Origin: an uncultured Lachnospiraceae bacterium | GTDB taxonomy: Bacteria; Bacillota; Clostridia; Lachnospirales; Lachnospiraceae | Assembly (NCBI GenBank): GCA_900320345.1 | Contig: ONRZ01000004.1 | Span: 1 to 64,000, forward strand | Length of the DNA stretch: 64,000 nt | Direction of reading: 5' to 3' | In this document: one piece after another, positions 10,433-19,094 of the stretch | How positions within the stretch are numbered: the stretch's first letter is position 1 | Layout: every line of letters starts with the position of its first letter | Translations under genes and position numbers: made by a program | The notes under the pieces: model-generated | Seen by the model: only the letters and a program-made list of their open reading frames with translations | Told to the model about the DNA's origin: nothing | The model's database searches: none

Positions 10433-10585
10433 ATGGAAAATACAGAAAAAATATATCGTAGACGAATAACGGACTCAGCGTTAAAGCTAAAACTCGAGGC
10501 TTTTGGTGCTACTATAAAAACAGCAGGACTCCAAATTTGGAATCCTGCTTTTATATGGATATTATTTTTGCTTTATCTCATTTAA
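10433..10585 (+). pseudogene. Remnant of a DUF4143-type AAA ATPase gene (N-terminal fragment)
   Basis: A 50-codon reading frame whose first 27 residues (MENTEKIYRRRITDSALKLK...LEAFGAT) resemble the start of the common ATP-binding DUF4143 proteins, which normally continue with a P-loop of the GPKWCGKT type. Here the similarity stops just before the P-loop and the frame runs into a hairpin and then nonsense. No ATPase core is present in the surrounding bases. I read it as a truncated relic. The assignment rests on recalled family sequence, not on a search. Confidence 0.45.
10523..10552. terminator. Near-perfect palindrome, bidirectional terminator
   Basis: Arms GCAGGA and TCCTGC flank a second self-complementary core TCCAAATTTGGA, giving a 26-bp palindrome with one mismatched pair. 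TTTTAT follows on the plus strand and TGTTTTTAT on the minus strand, so it can stop transcription from either side. It sits between the nrdD end and the symporter promoter region. Confidence 0.65.
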
Positions 10586-10620
10586 AGTTGTAATATCTCA
10601 GTTATAGTTGTCACAAAACA

Positions 10621-10713
10621 TCACATACTCTTCCGCTCTGCTATCTCAGCCATCTTCGCATCATTAAGCCTCGTATCACCATGTACCCTGCTGTACGAGA
10701 GGTAGCCGTTCAT
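10621..10713 (-). pseudogene. Out-of-frame nrdD 3' end carrying the glycyl-radical segment
   Basis: A 30-codon frame starting at ATG 10713 inside the nrdD 3' end, in a different frame from it. It encodes MNGYLSYSRVHGDTRLNDAK and a short tail, which is the expected C-terminus of class III ribonucleotide reductases, with the radical-bearing Gly in NGYLS. The main nrdD frame instead ends at 10676 with an unrelated tail (ERLPLVQQGTW). The bases join the first Cys pair (CDDCGH) directly to this segment, so roughly 60 nt that usually encode the second CPxC-type pair appear to be deleted with a frame change. Whether this ATG is ever used as a separate start is unknown. Confidence 0.75.
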
Positions 10714-12703
10714 GCCCACAGTCATCGCAATATGCAAGTGACATGTTTACGCCTTCATAGAAGCCCATCTCCATAGCACGGCGTATCAGTGTCTTTATCG
10801 CATCGAGATTATAATCGATCGGATATTTTACATACTGTATCTTACCGCCGTTACTGAGCTCCCAGAACCTGAACTCAAGATCCTGTTTCTCTATTGGTGT
10901 GATATCCTCGGTAACATGGCAGTGGAAAGAATTGGATACATATTCCCTGTCGGATACGTTCTCGACTATGCCGTATTTCTTACGGAACTGCTTAACCTGC
11001 AGTCCGCACAGGCTCTCGGCCGGAGTTCCGTAGATCGCATATAAATGTCCGTCCTCTTCCTTGAACTCGTTGATCTTCTTATTGATGTAAGCAAGTACCT
11101 CGAGAGCAAATTCGCCGTCCTCGACCAGTGACTTGCCGTTATACAGTTCCTGAAGCTCATTAAATGCCGTTATACCAAAAGAAGCGGTCGCCGCCTTAAG
11201 AAGAGGCTTTATCTTATCGGTGAGCTTAAGATGTCCGCCGTAGAACCCGCCCTCACAGTATGCCAGAGGATTGGTCGATGCGCGCATCTCACCAAGATAA
11301 GCATAAGTCCTCTTATGGAGTCCCCTTATAAGATTGAGGTAGTAGTCAAGGACTTCATAGAAGTCGCGGCTCTCCTGCCTTGACTTTGCCAGGATCATGG
11401 GCAGATGTAGTGAAACCGCACCTATATTGAACCTGCCGACAAATACAGGTACATCCTGATCATCCGCGGGATGCATTCCGCCCCTTTCATACCAGGGTGA
11501 CAGGAAGGCTCTGCATCCCATGGGGGATATTATCTTACCGTACTGCTTATACATGCTCGCGATATAGCCCTTGCCGGTAAGACTTAACCAGTCGGGATAC
11601 ATAGTCTCAAGCTCCTTGCCCGGGCCGTGAAGATTCTCATCATATAAAAATACGATCTTGGGGAAGAGTACCGGCTTCTTGCACTCGGCCTTACCCTGAC
11701 CCTTTCGTCTTACGTTCAGCATCGTAATGGTGGCAAGCTTGGCAAAACGTCCGGTCCCCGTACCAGCTGTAACGGTTATGAACGGATAATCGCCTCTCGA
11801 GCTTGCAACGGTATTGAACTTATATTCCCAGCCCTGGAAGCCCTGCTCAAAGTCGCGCTCAACGTCCTTATAGGCAACTTCCTCGGCTTTCTTCTCATCT
11901 ATACCGAGTTCAGTATATTTCTTAATGTACTTCTTATAGGACTTTTCTGCGTAGGGCTCAAGGATAAGATCCACAGAGGGAACCGTAAATCCTCCGTACT
12001 GCTGTGATGCCGCCGATAATACGATATCTCCTATAACATCAAAACAGGTATCCAGAGCCTTGGGTTCATTGTACCAGATATTACCCATTTCAAAGCCACC
12101 CTTAAGTACCGTGGCAACATCAAACAGGCAGCAGTTCATCGTGTCCCTTCTTGCCGACATATCATGGACATAGATGTATCCGTCACGGCAGGCCTGTATC
12201 TCCTCCGTGGTCATGAAGAACTTCTGATACAGTTCCTTATTAAGCTGATTGAAAATGAGGCTCCTCTTGGTCGATACAAGGGCCGAATCCGTGTTGGCAT
12301 TCTCCTTATCGCCCACATACATGATCGACTGGCTCTTCTTATATACGTCATCGAGCATCCTGACGAAATCCTGCTTGTAATTCCTGTAGTCCCTGTAGGA
12401 CTTCGCTACTATAGGCTTGACTTCTTCAAGCGCACTCTCAACGATGTTATGCATAACGGGGATCGGTATCTCGTCAACATCGAGTTCATCCACACGGTCA
12501 ACTACCTTCTGGCAGATGAATTCCTTCTCCTCCTCCGTAAACTTGGTAAGAGCCCTGTAAGCCGATTTCCCTACGGCATCTATGACCTTCTGGACATTAA
12601 ATGCCTCCCTGGTCCCGTCCTTCTTGATCATCCTTACGTCGCGCTTAGGCATATATCTCTCGGAATAATTCTTAGCTTCTTCCTTTACTTCTTCTGCTCC
12701 CAT
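10676..12703 (-). CDS. nrdD: Anaerobic ribonucleoside-triphosphate reductase, C-terminally damaged
   Basis: Class III reductase large subunit (675 aa) making dNTPs from NTPs in anaerobes. An ATP-cone lies at about residues 22-110 (IKKDGTREAFNVQKVIDAV). The catalytic barrel follows, with PMGCRAFLSPW holding the likely thiyl-radical Cys and NEPKALDTCFDVIGD typical of the family. The start ATG at 12703 is preceded by GGAGG. The C-terminus is abnormal: after CDDCGH the frame runs into ERLPLVQQGTW and stops. The second zinc Cys pair is absent and the glycyl-radical segment lies in another frame just downstream. As written the enzyme cannot form its radical. No nrdG activase gene is in the window, so a second intact nrdDG locus elsewhere is likely. 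Confidence 0.9.
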   Translation of the reverse strand: MGAEEVKEEAKNYSERYMPKRDVRMIKKDGTREAFNVQKVIDAVGKSAYRALTKFTEEEKEFICQKVVDRVDELDVDEIPIPVMHNIVESALEEVKPIVAKSYRDYRNYKQDFVRMLDDVYKKSQSIMYVGDKENANTDSALVSTKRSLIFNQLNKELYQKFFMTTEEIQACRDGYIYVHDMSARRDTMNCCLFDVATVLKGGFEMGNIWYNEPKALDTCFDVIGDIVLSAASQQYGGFTVPSVDLILEPYAEKSYKKYIKKYTELGIDEKKAEEVAYKDVERDFEQGFQGWEYKFNTVASSRGDYPFITVTAGTGTGRFAKLATITMLNVRRKGQGKAECKKPVLFPKIVFLYDENLHGPGKELETMYPDWLSLTGKGYIASMYKQYGKIISPMGCRAFLSPWYERGGMHPADDQDVPVFVGRFNIGAVSLHLPMILAKSRQESRDFYEVLDYYLNLIRGLHKRTYAYLGEMRASTNPLAYCEGGFYGGHLKLTDKIKPLLKAATASFGITAFNELQELYNGKSLVEDGEFALEVLAYINKKINEFKEEDGHLYAIYGTPAESLCGLQVKQFRKKYGIVENVSDREYVSNSFHCHVTEDITPIEKQDLEFRFWELSNGGKIQYVKYPIDYNLDAIKTLIRRAMEMGFYEGVNMSLAYCDDCGHERLPLVQQGTW

Positions 12704-12719
12704 GACAGCCTCCGTCCAA

Positions 12720-12767
12720 AATCAATATGTTGTGCCAAAGACCGGTGTTTATCTCAACATCTTGTGC
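12720..12767 (-). promoter_or_regulatory. Tandem NrdR-like boxes upstream of nrdD
   Basis: On the minus strand two similar 16-mers, GCACAAGATGTTGAGA (from 12767) and GCACAACATATTGATT (from 12735), start 32 bp apart. NrdR boxes are typically AT-rich partial palindromes in pairs about three helical turns apart upstream of ribonucleotide reductase genes, which fits. The match to consensus is partial. Confidence 0.5.
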
Positions 12768-12828
12768 ACAATTACAACTATACCAATCCATGAAACATAA
12801 GTCAACCACAACTGAAACAAACCCTGAT

Positions 12829-13806
12829 TTAATATGCCGCCAGATTCTCCTTAAGAAAATCCTTCATCCCGTTCACGGCAGTCTGCGGACTTACAAGCCT
12901 GATCCCCGGTCCCACCGATGCTATCCATCCGTAGAACTGCCCGCTCAGAACTACTTCCGTGTGTACCGTCACTTCATCCGATCCGGTCCCCGTGATCTTA
13001 ATATCCTGTCCGAACCTGTCTATAAGTATCCCGATCTTATCCTTGGGGCATTTAAGGCCGATCTTTGTAAGTTCACCGCCGAACATACCGAACATCCTGC
13101 CCGAATATGCACTCAGATCGATCTTTTCCGCAGGCTTATCCTGTTTCTCATCCGAAACAAAGATATCCTTCATCTTGTCGACACGGTAATGCTTCACCAT
13201 CCCGGCTTCCTTATCGTAAGCCACGAGATAATAATATTCATCATCCCATATGAGCGTCACGGGGCTGACTTCATAGATCCCGCCGTCCTTTCTGGGAACA
13301 AGCTTTATATCCGTTGTCCACTCACAGTACTTAAATCCTATCTTCTTCCTGGCACGTATGGCCGAGTTTATCATATCCACCGTATAAAGTATGCTCTCAT
13401 TCTGTCCCTTTATCCTGTTTATGCTGTAGAGCTGGCGTTTAAGATCATCGGCATCATATTCATCAGCAAAGGAACTCAGTTTTTTTACAAGCTGCTCCGA
13501 TCTTTTCCTGGATATGAACCTTGAAGACATGACTGCATCCACAAGCAGCTTGAGTTCTGCAAGTTCAAACTCTCTGCTTCCCATGAAAAATCCGCCGTCA
13601 CGGCCGGTTATCTTCATTATGTCAAGTCCGTATTCGGCAAGCATCTCTATGTCACTGTATATACTCTTGCGCTCAGCCTCTATTCCGTATTCACCCAGTA
13701 TATCGGCTATCTCATTGGCACTCATAGGATGCTCTTCGTCCGTATATTTATACAGGATATCCTTAAGATACAGTATTTTCAGCTTCTGATTATATGATTT
13801 CGGCAT
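12829..13806 (-). CDS. WYL-domain transcriptional regulator
   Basis: A 325-residue DNA-binding regulator. Residues 1-70 form a winged HTH (LKILYLKDILYKYTDEEHPM...MSANEIADIL), followed by a helical linker and a WYL ligand-sensing domain at about 145-220 (VSPVTLIWDDEYYYLVAYD). A C-terminal extension typical of the family follows. WYL regulators sense nucleic acid or nucleotide ligands and control defence, DNA repair or metabolism genes. Its target is unknown. It is divergent from the AP2-domain gene across a 129-bp region, so regulation of that gene or of itself is possible. Confidence 0.88.
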   Translation of the reverse strand: MPKSYNQKLKILYLKDILYKYTDEEHPMSANEIADILGEYGIEAERKSIYSDIEMLAEYGLDIMKITGRDGGFFMGSREFELAELKLLVDAVMSSRFISRKRSEQLVKKLSSFADEYDADDLKRQLYSINRIKGQNESILYTVDMINSAIRARKKIGFKYCEWTTDIKLVPRKDGGIYEVSPVTLIWDDEYYYLVAYDKEAGMVKHYRVDKMKDIFVSDEKQDKPAEKIDLSAYSGRMFGMFGGELTKIGLKCPKDKIGILIDRFGQDIKITGTGSDEVTVHTEVVLSGQFYGWIASVGPGIRLVSPQTAVNGMKDFLKENLAAY

Positions 13807-13935
13807 GTCTTGTCCTCCTGTGTGATCGGTTGCATATATACCCGTTCAATTTTAACATTATATTGAAAAAAAATCTATACCGGACACAAGATATAGTGTA
13901 TACTGTCTGATATAATAATCCGCAAGGTGAAGGTC
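13807..13935. promoter_or_regulatory. Divergent promoter region, WYL regulator / AP2-domain gene
   Basis: An AT-rich 129-bp gap between two divergently read genes. On the plus strand TATACT and TATAAT (near 13911-13916) are candidate -10 boxes ahead of the AP2-domain gene, whose start is preceded by AAGGTGAAGG. No clear palindromic operator was found. Confidence 0.4.
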
Positions 13936-14718
13936 ATGAGTGAAGCAGGTGTTTTTAAGGCGGTTAAAAAGAACGGTTCCAAGTACTACCGTGCCTCGAT
14001 AACTTACAGGAACAAACATATAAGTCTGGGCAGTTACGAAGATGAAGACACTGCCACAAAAGCATATTCATTTGCCCGTTCCCTTATAAAGGGCACGCAG
14101 ACCATAGAGGATTACAGTTCTTCCTGTCCGCTCTCTTTTGAAAAATACGTCGTGCTCGTAAATTTCAGGGATAACCGGGTGTACATCAGAAACCCTATCT
14201 ATCTCGGGAAGCATTTCTTCCAGTATTATCTTACCAGGGACAAGGTGTATAAGTTTGATATAGAGGATCTGTTCTACTATTCCGAACATAAGATCTCAAG
14301 CCGCGGAGGGCATCTGTTCGTTGCCGACTACGGCATGCAGGTTAATCTCCATTCACGCTATGGCATTAAGAAGCATGCGGTACTCAACCGTGATTACAGG
14401 TTCATCAACAATGACAGATATGATTTCAGATACGAAAATATCGAGGTGATCAACCGCTATCATGGTGTAAGGAAGCGCGTCCTTAAAACAGGACGGGTAA
14501 AATACCGTGTTGTTATCCTCATTAACGGGAATTATACCGTAGGCGTATATCCTACGGAGGAGATGGCAGCAGTCGCATACAACAAGGCTGTCGACATCGT
14601 AAAACGCAAATATCCCGAGAGGAAATACGAACAGAACTATGTCGATTCGCTGTCTCCTTCGGGATATGCGGATCTGTATACATCAATACAGATCTCACCA
14701 AAGCTGCTTGAGCTCTGA
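13936..14718 (+). CDS. Protein with two AP2-like DNA-binding domains around a degenerate HNH-like core
   Basis: About 260 residues from ATG 13936, chosen because AAGGTGAAGG lies just before it; a GTG 9 nt upstream is in frame. The C-terminal part (YHGVRKRVLK...GNYTVGVYPTEEMAAVAYNKA) is a clear AP2-type three-strand-plus-helix domain. The N-terminal part (GVFKAVKKNGSKYYRASITY...ISLGSYEDEDTATKAY) looks like a second one. Between them DYRFINNDRYDFRYENIEVIN resembles the end of HNH homing endonucleases, but the expected His residues of an active HNH site are not evident. Bacterial AP2 proteins are usually HNH endonucleases or tyrosine integrases. This one may be a nuclease-derived DNA-binding protein. 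Function unknown. Confidence 0.7.
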   Translation: MSEAGVFKAVKKNGSKYYRASITYRNKHISLGSYEDEDTATKAYSFARSLIKGTQTIEDYSSSCPLSFEKYVVLVNFRDNRVYIRNPIYLGKHFFQYYLTRDKVYKFDIEDLFYYSEHKISSRGGHLFVADYGMQVNLHSRYGIKKHAVLNRDYRFINNDRYDFRYENIEVINRYHGVRKRVLKTGRVKYRVVILINGNYTVGVYPTEEMAAVAYNKAVDIVKRKYPERKYEQNYVDSLSPSGYADLYTSIQISPKLLEL

Positions 14719-14721
14719 TGA

Positions 14722-15936
14722 TCATTTTTCCTTATAATTCACAAAACTTATGTTTATATCCACCTCTCCGGGGATGCCGTCAACACTCCCTTTTTTGGTA
14801 TATTGCCACATATTGAACTCATAGGGATAATCGGTCCCGACTTCCGGCCTGTAATCGTCACTCAGCCATACATCATAATCCTTAAGCTTATCGGGGAGCA
14901 TACCGGCTATCAGCATGTCCCTCGTTGCGTATATCATGGGTTTATACCCGAATGCCTTTACCGTCTCGCAGTATTTTACGGCCAGATCTGTACGTTCCTC
15001 GGCTGTAAGGTCATCGGTCCTTGCCCTGTCATTTTCTATCCACTCGACATCTATGGCTACAGGATAGGTTGCTCCGTAATTCATAAGCGCACCCACGGTG
15101 AAATTGGCTTCCTCGACCGCTTCCTCCTCGGTAGTCGCCTGCGAGAAGAAATATGCCCCGGTCTCAAGCCCTGCCGCGCGGGCTCCCATTATATTGGTCA
15201 CGAAATTATCATCAAGCATGAGCTGGGCACTCCCGTATCCTCTTGCTCCAACCCTTATCATGGCAAAATCTATACCGGCCGCCTTGACCTTGGCCCAGTC
15301 GATGGTACCCTGGTATTTGGATACGTCAACCCCTCTCTTGCTCGTGATGGCCCTGTCCTTATATTCGAGTTTATCTTCATCCATGTTAAGATTGGCTTTA
15401 AGATCATAATTGTTCTTGTTAAGATCTTCTATTATGTCATACCATGTCTCTTCCTTACCCTTTGCCCTGGCCTTTATATGCTTGCCGTCGTCTTCGTCAT
15501 CCTTCTCCTCATCACCGGGCATTATCGGATCCTCATTATCATTTTTGATATTGTTAAAGGAAAGAGGTTTATACGGCTTATCAACCTCTTCCGGCCTGTC
15601 CTTTCTATCCACAAGGTCATCATTGTTCGCAGATACCGAAGGCTCGTCGTCTTCATCCTTTTCGTACATGTCCCAGAAATCCAGGTCCTCGCTTCTTACA
15701 TTGCTCTCTCCGATACCTAAGGCTTCATCCTCTGCCCTTTGCTCCTCAAGTGCCAGCATCTGTTCCTGCTTTTCCTTTTCAAGAGCGCGCTTCCTCTCCT
15801 GCTTCTCCCTGGTATTAAAATAAATAACGGTAAGAAAAAGAAGCATTACCAGCGAAGCCGCCGTCACAAAATAGACGACCATCTTCTTGTAAGCCCGTTT
15901 ATCTTCCCTGTCCTGATCTTCAAAAAAACCTGCCAT
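14722..15936 (-). CDS. Membrane-anchored GH25 muramidase
   Basis: About 404 residues. A cytoplasmic N-terminus is followed by one membrane helix (VVYFVTAASLVMLLFLTVIY, about residues 20-40), a charged Lys/Glu segment, a long acidic linker rich in Asp and Glu (about 80-165) and a glycoside hydrolase 25 domain to the end. Catalytic-type motifs are GVDVSKYQG near residue 203 and AIDVEW near 296. It would cleave the MurNAc-GlcNAc bond of peptidoglycan on the outer face of the membrane. ATG 15936 is preferred because AAGGGG precedes it by 8 nt; a TTG at 15942 is in frame. It is convergent with the AP2 gene (3 nt apart) and divergent from apbE. Confidence 0.88.
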   Translation of the reverse strand: MAGFFEDQDREDKRAYKKMVVYFVTAASLVMLLFLTVIYFNTREKQERKRALEKEKQEQMLALEEQRAEDEALGIGESNVRSEDLDFWDMYEKDEDDEPSVSANNDDLVDRKDRPEEVDKPYKPLSFNNIKNDNEDPIMPGDEEKDDEDDGKHIKARAKGKEETWYDIIEDLNKNNYDLKANLNMDEDKLEYKDRAITSKRGVDVSKYQGTIDWAKVKAAGIDFAMIRVGARGYGSAQLMLDDNFVTNIMGARAAGLETGAYFFSQATTEEEAVEEANFTVGALMNYGATYPVAIDVEWIENDRARTDDLTAEERTDLAVKYCETVKAFGYKPMIYATRDMLIAGMLPDKLKDYDVWLSDDYRPEVGTDYPYEFNMWQYTKKGSVDGIPGEVDINISFVNYKEK

Positions 15937-16000
15937 AGCCAAAACCCCTTGATAACTATTCAGTCTGTTATTATTGATTATATCATGATACTATATTTTT

Positions 16001-17011
16001 ATGAAGATTATTACCGGACACAAATCGATCCTTAGTTTCTTTCTGGTGCTGTCACTGTTCCTGCAGGGCTGCCGGGTAAATACCGGTGCAAAAAGCATAA
16101 CCCGCTCCGGCTTTTTCTTTGATACCCTTGTGAACATAACCATATATGATACGGATGATGAAACGCTGCTGGACGAGTGTTTTGATCTTTGTAATGATTA
16201 CGAACACATGTTATCAATCACCCTTCCGGGAAGCGACATATCCCGAATAAATGCCGCAGGTACCGAAGCTGTCACTGTTTCATCCGATACAGCCATTCTT
16301 ATATCGGAAGCCGGAAGATACTTCGACTTATCAAAAGGAAAGCTCGATATCACCATCGCTCCCCTGTCCATGTTATGGACCGAGGCACGAAACGATAAGA
16401 TCCCTCCTTCCGACTCCGGGATAAGCGCCCTCCTGCCTCATATCGGTTTTGATAAAATAACACTCGATCTGAATGATTCCGCTGTCAGTAAATCCGATCC
16501 CCGGACCATGCTTGATACCGGTGCGCTTGCCAAGGGCTATATCGCGGACAGATTAAAGGAACATCTTGTAAGAAGAGGTGTCCGTTCCGCAATCATATCG
16601 CTTGGAGGTAATATTACCACGATCGGCACAAAACCCGACGGATCACCCTTTAAGATAGGCATCCGCAAGCCTTTCGGACAGGCGGAAGAAGCTGCGGCCG
16701 CTCTTAATATCAATGACCTTTCGGTGGTAACATCCGGTATTTATGAACGCTGCTTTACATTCGATAACAGGCTTTATCATCATATCCTCGATCCTTCCAC
16801 AGGGTACCCTGAAGATACCGATCTGTACAGCGCAACGATAATATGTCCGTCTTCGCTCGACGGCGATGCCCTCTCAACCATCTGCCTCCTGTACGGCCTT
16901 GAAGATGCCGAGGAACTTATAAATAACACCCCCGGAACAGAAGCGGTCTTCATCACAAGGGATAACCGCCTCCACTATACCGGAGGTGCAAAAGTCTATA
17001 TGAATAACTGA
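16001..17011 (+). CDS. apbE: FAD:protein FMN transferase, lipoprotein
   Basis: A 336-residue lipoprotein with a signal peptide and lipobox (LFLQGC, lipidated Cys 24). ApbE motifs are present: DTGALAKGYIADR, ISLGGN and the C-terminal GDALSTICLLYGL. The enzyme moves FMN from FAD to Thr/Ser in (S/T)GAT-type motifs of exported or membrane proteins, using Mg2+. RnfG and RnfD encoded next door carry such motifs, so this is very likely their flavinylating enzyme. It is convergent with rnfB, the two stop codons being 2 nt apart. No lesion seen. Confidence 0.93.
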   Translation: MKIITGHKSILSFFLVLSLFLQGCRVNTGAKSITRSGFFFDTLVNITIYDTDDETLLDECFDLCNDYEHMLSITLPGSDISRINAAGTEAVTVSSDTAILISEAGRYFDLSKGKLDITIAPLSMLWTEARNDKIPPSDSGISALLPHIGFDKITLDLNDSAVSKSDPRTMLDTGALAKGYIADRLKEHLVRRGVRSAIISLGGNITTIGTKPDGSPFKIGIRKPFGQAEEAAAALNINDLSVVTSGIYERCFTFDNRLYHHILDPSTGYPEDTDLYSATIICPSSLDGDALSTICLLYGLEDAEELINNTPGTEAVFITRDNRLHYTGGAKVYMNN

Positions 17012-17013
17012 TG

Positions 17014-17811
17014 TTATAATGCCGATATCGCTTTCTTTGGACACTTCTTGGCACACAGACCGCAGCCCACACATTTTTCCTGATCGATATGCGCAAGTGA
17101 ATTCTCCACGGTAATGGCTTCCTTGGGACATTCCTTTGCACACAGACCGCAGCCTATACACCCTGTCTTACATACCTTCATCACCAACGGACCTTTGTCC
17201 CTGTTGGCACATTCCACAACATATTTTGCCTTATACGGAATGAGTTCGATAAGATGCTTGGGACAGGCCTCTATACATTTACCGCAGGCCCTGCATTTAT
17301 CCTTATCTATCACAGCAATGCCGTCGACTATGCTGATGGCGCCGAACTCGCATGCGTTCATGCAGGTGCCAAAGCCCATACATCCGAAATCACAGCTCTT
17401 CGGGCCGCCCGAAGGTACAAAATTCGCCATCCTGCAGTCCTTTACTCCCTCATAATTATAATTGCTGAAGGTCTGTTCACAGGTCCCCTTGCATTTTACA
17501 TGCGCGACCATCTTATCGGATGCTTCCGCTTCAACTCCCATGATCCCCGCAATGACCTTCGCAACAGGCTCTCCTCCGACAGGACAACCCGATACCGGTG
17601 CACTGCCGCCTGCTATCGCCTCGGCAAGTCCCGAGCAGCCTGCATAGCCGCAGCCTCCGCAGTTATTTCCGGGAAGGGCCTCTGTTATCTCATCCACCAA
17701 TGGATTGGTCTCGACCCTGAAACAGTTGCCTGCCACACTTAAAAAGATCCCTATGAACAATCCTACTCCGCCTACCACGCTGACGGCTATGATAATTCCT
17801 GTAACACTCAT
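17014..17811 (-). CDS. rnfB: Rnf complex subunit B, multi-[4Fe-4S] ferredoxin subunit
   Basis: A 265-residue subunit with an N-terminal membrane helix, then the Fe-S motif NNCGGCGYAGCSG typical of RnfB, a further Cys-rich segment (CMGFGTCMNAC), and ferredoxin-type CxxCxxCxxxC sets (CRACGKCIEACP, CIGCGLCAKECP, CVGCGLCAKKCP). In the Rnf complex it takes electrons from reduced ferredoxin and passes them towards the NAD+ site while Na+ or H+ is pumped. It is the last gene of the C-D-G-E-A-B operon, 31 nt after rnfA. Confidence 0.95.
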   Translation of the reverse strand: MSVTGIIIAVSVVGGVGLFIGIFLSVAGNCFRVETNPLVDEITEALPGNNCGGCGYAGCSGLAEAIAGGSAPVSGCPVGGEPVAKVIAGIMGVEAEASDKMVAHVKCKGTCEQTFSNYNYEGVKDCRMANFVPSGGPKSCDFGCMGFGTCMNACEFGAISIVDGIAVIDKDKCRACGKCIEACPKHLIELIPYKAKYVVECANRDKGPLVMKVCKTGCIGCGLCAKECPKEAITVENSLAHIDQEKCVGCGLCAKKCPKKAISAL

Positions 17812-17842
17812 CTATGTCACCTCTACCTTAATGTACTCACAC

Positions 17843-18418
17843 TTATTTAAGACCGGAAAAACCGAAGAAGGCTATCGCCATAAGTCCTGCTGTAACAAGA
17901 ACTATCGGAGTCCCCTTAAATGCCTTCGGTACGTTGTTGTATTCTATCTTCTCCCTCAAGCCCGCCATTATCACTATAGCCACAAGAAAGCCTACGGATA
18001 CGGCGAATCCGTTCACAACGCTTTCAAGGATATTATAGGAATTCTGTACATTTTTAAGCGCAACTCCGAGCACCGCACAGTTGGTGGTTATAAGGGGAAG
18101 GTATACCCCGAGCGCATTATACAGTGATTTGATCTTCTTCTTAAGGAACATCTCAACAAACTGGACCAGCGCAGCTATGACCAGTATGAACACTATCGTC
18201 TGTAAATAGGTGATATCAAACGGTACCAGCAAAAACTTGTATATGAGTGATGTCACGGCTGATGCAAGTGTTATTACAAAAACCACTGCCGATCCCATCC
18301 CGGCTGCCGTCTTAACCTTCCTTGATACTCCGAGGAAGGGGCAGATACCGAGGAACTGGCTTAATACTACGTTATTTATAAAAGCCGAGCCTATCGCTAT
18401 CGCTAACAGTTTACCCAT
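17843..18418 (-). CDS. rnfA: Rnf complex subunit A
   Basis: A 191-residue membrane protein with about six hydrophobic helices and the family start LLAIAIGSAFINNVVLSQFLGICPF. RnfA and RnfE are homologous inverted partners that hold an intramembrane Fe-S cluster through conserved Cys (here in FLGICPF and in TTNCAVLG). Its start overlaps the rnfE end by 8 nt, implying translational coupling. Confidence 0.95.
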   Translation of the reverse strand: MGKLLAIAIGSAFINNVVLSQFLGICPFLGVSRKVKTAAGMGSAVVFVITLASAVTSLIYKFLLVPFDITYLQTIVFILVIAALVQFVEMFLKKKIKSLYNALGVYLPLITTNCAVLGVALKNVQNSYNILESVVNGFAVSVGFLVAIVIMAGLREKIEYNNVPKAFKGTPIVLVTAGLMAIAFFGFSGLK

Positions 18419-19094
18419 TATTCTGACTCCTTCCTATACAGCTTTTATTGGGACATCCGGCACACAACTGATCGCAATCGGCTGTGGGACCGTCTGCCTT
18501 CCCGGAACGCGACTTTATCTTATTCATAGTTGCGGTAAGGACAGCAAGTACGAAGAACGCTCCCGGTGCGAGTATAAAGATCGTAAGCGTATCCATGCTC
18601 GCCGGAAGAAAACGGTAACCGAATACGGATCCCGCACCCAGTATCTCCCTTACGATACCTATGAGCGTAAGTCCCAGTGTAAAGCCAAGTCCCATTCCCA
18701 GTCCGTCAAAGATCGACGGTATGACCGGATTCTTGGAAGCATATGCTTCCGCTCTTCCGAGTATGATACAGTTAACGACTATCAGTGGGATATATATACC
18801 GAGAGCCGAATAAAGCGACGGTATATATGCTTCCAAAAGAAGCTGTACTATGGTCACGAAAGAAGCGATGATAACAATGAATGCAGGTATCCTGACACTG
18901 TCGGGGATCACCTTTCGTAACATGGCGATAAGAAGATTGGACATTACCAGAACAACCGTCGTCGTAAGCCCCATCCCCACGCCGTTTATCGCGCTTGTTG
19001 TTACCGCAAGCGTCGGACACATACCGAGCATCAGTACCAGCGTCGGATTTTCCTTAATGATACCGTTATATAATCTCTCTCCTGCCTTATTCAT
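18411..19094 (-). CDS. rnfE: Rnf complex subunit E
   Basis: Integral membrane partner of RnfA. Core sequences are YNGIIKENPTLVLMLGMCPTLAVT and VNCIILGRAEAYASKNPV, with the paired Cys thought to bind the membrane Fe-S cluster. I place the start at ATG 19094 (MNKAGERLYNG) because GGGAGGTG lies just before it and because homologues begin there; an upstream in-frame ATG at 19136 would extend into rnfG. It overlaps rnfG by 8 nt. The C-terminus carries an additional Cys cluster (CDQLCAGCPNKSC) seen in some clostridial versions. Confidence 0.94.
   Translation of the reverse strand: MNKAGERLYNGIIKENPTLVLMLGMCPTLAVTTSAINGVGMGLTTTVVLVMSNLLIAMLRKVIPDSVRIPAFIVIIASFVTIVQLLLEAYIPSLYSALGIYIPLIVVNCIILGRAEAYASKNPVIPSIFDGLGMGLGFTLGLTLIGIVREILGAGSVFGYRFLPASMDTLTIFILAPGAFFVLAVLTATMNKIKSRSGKADGPTADCDQLCAGCPNKSCIGRSQNNG

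Noticed and set aside
12164..13524. Long plus-strand open frames opposite nrdD and the WYL gene
   Set aside because: They lie antisense to clear protein families, have no ribosome binding sites and show low-complexity, antisense-like composition.
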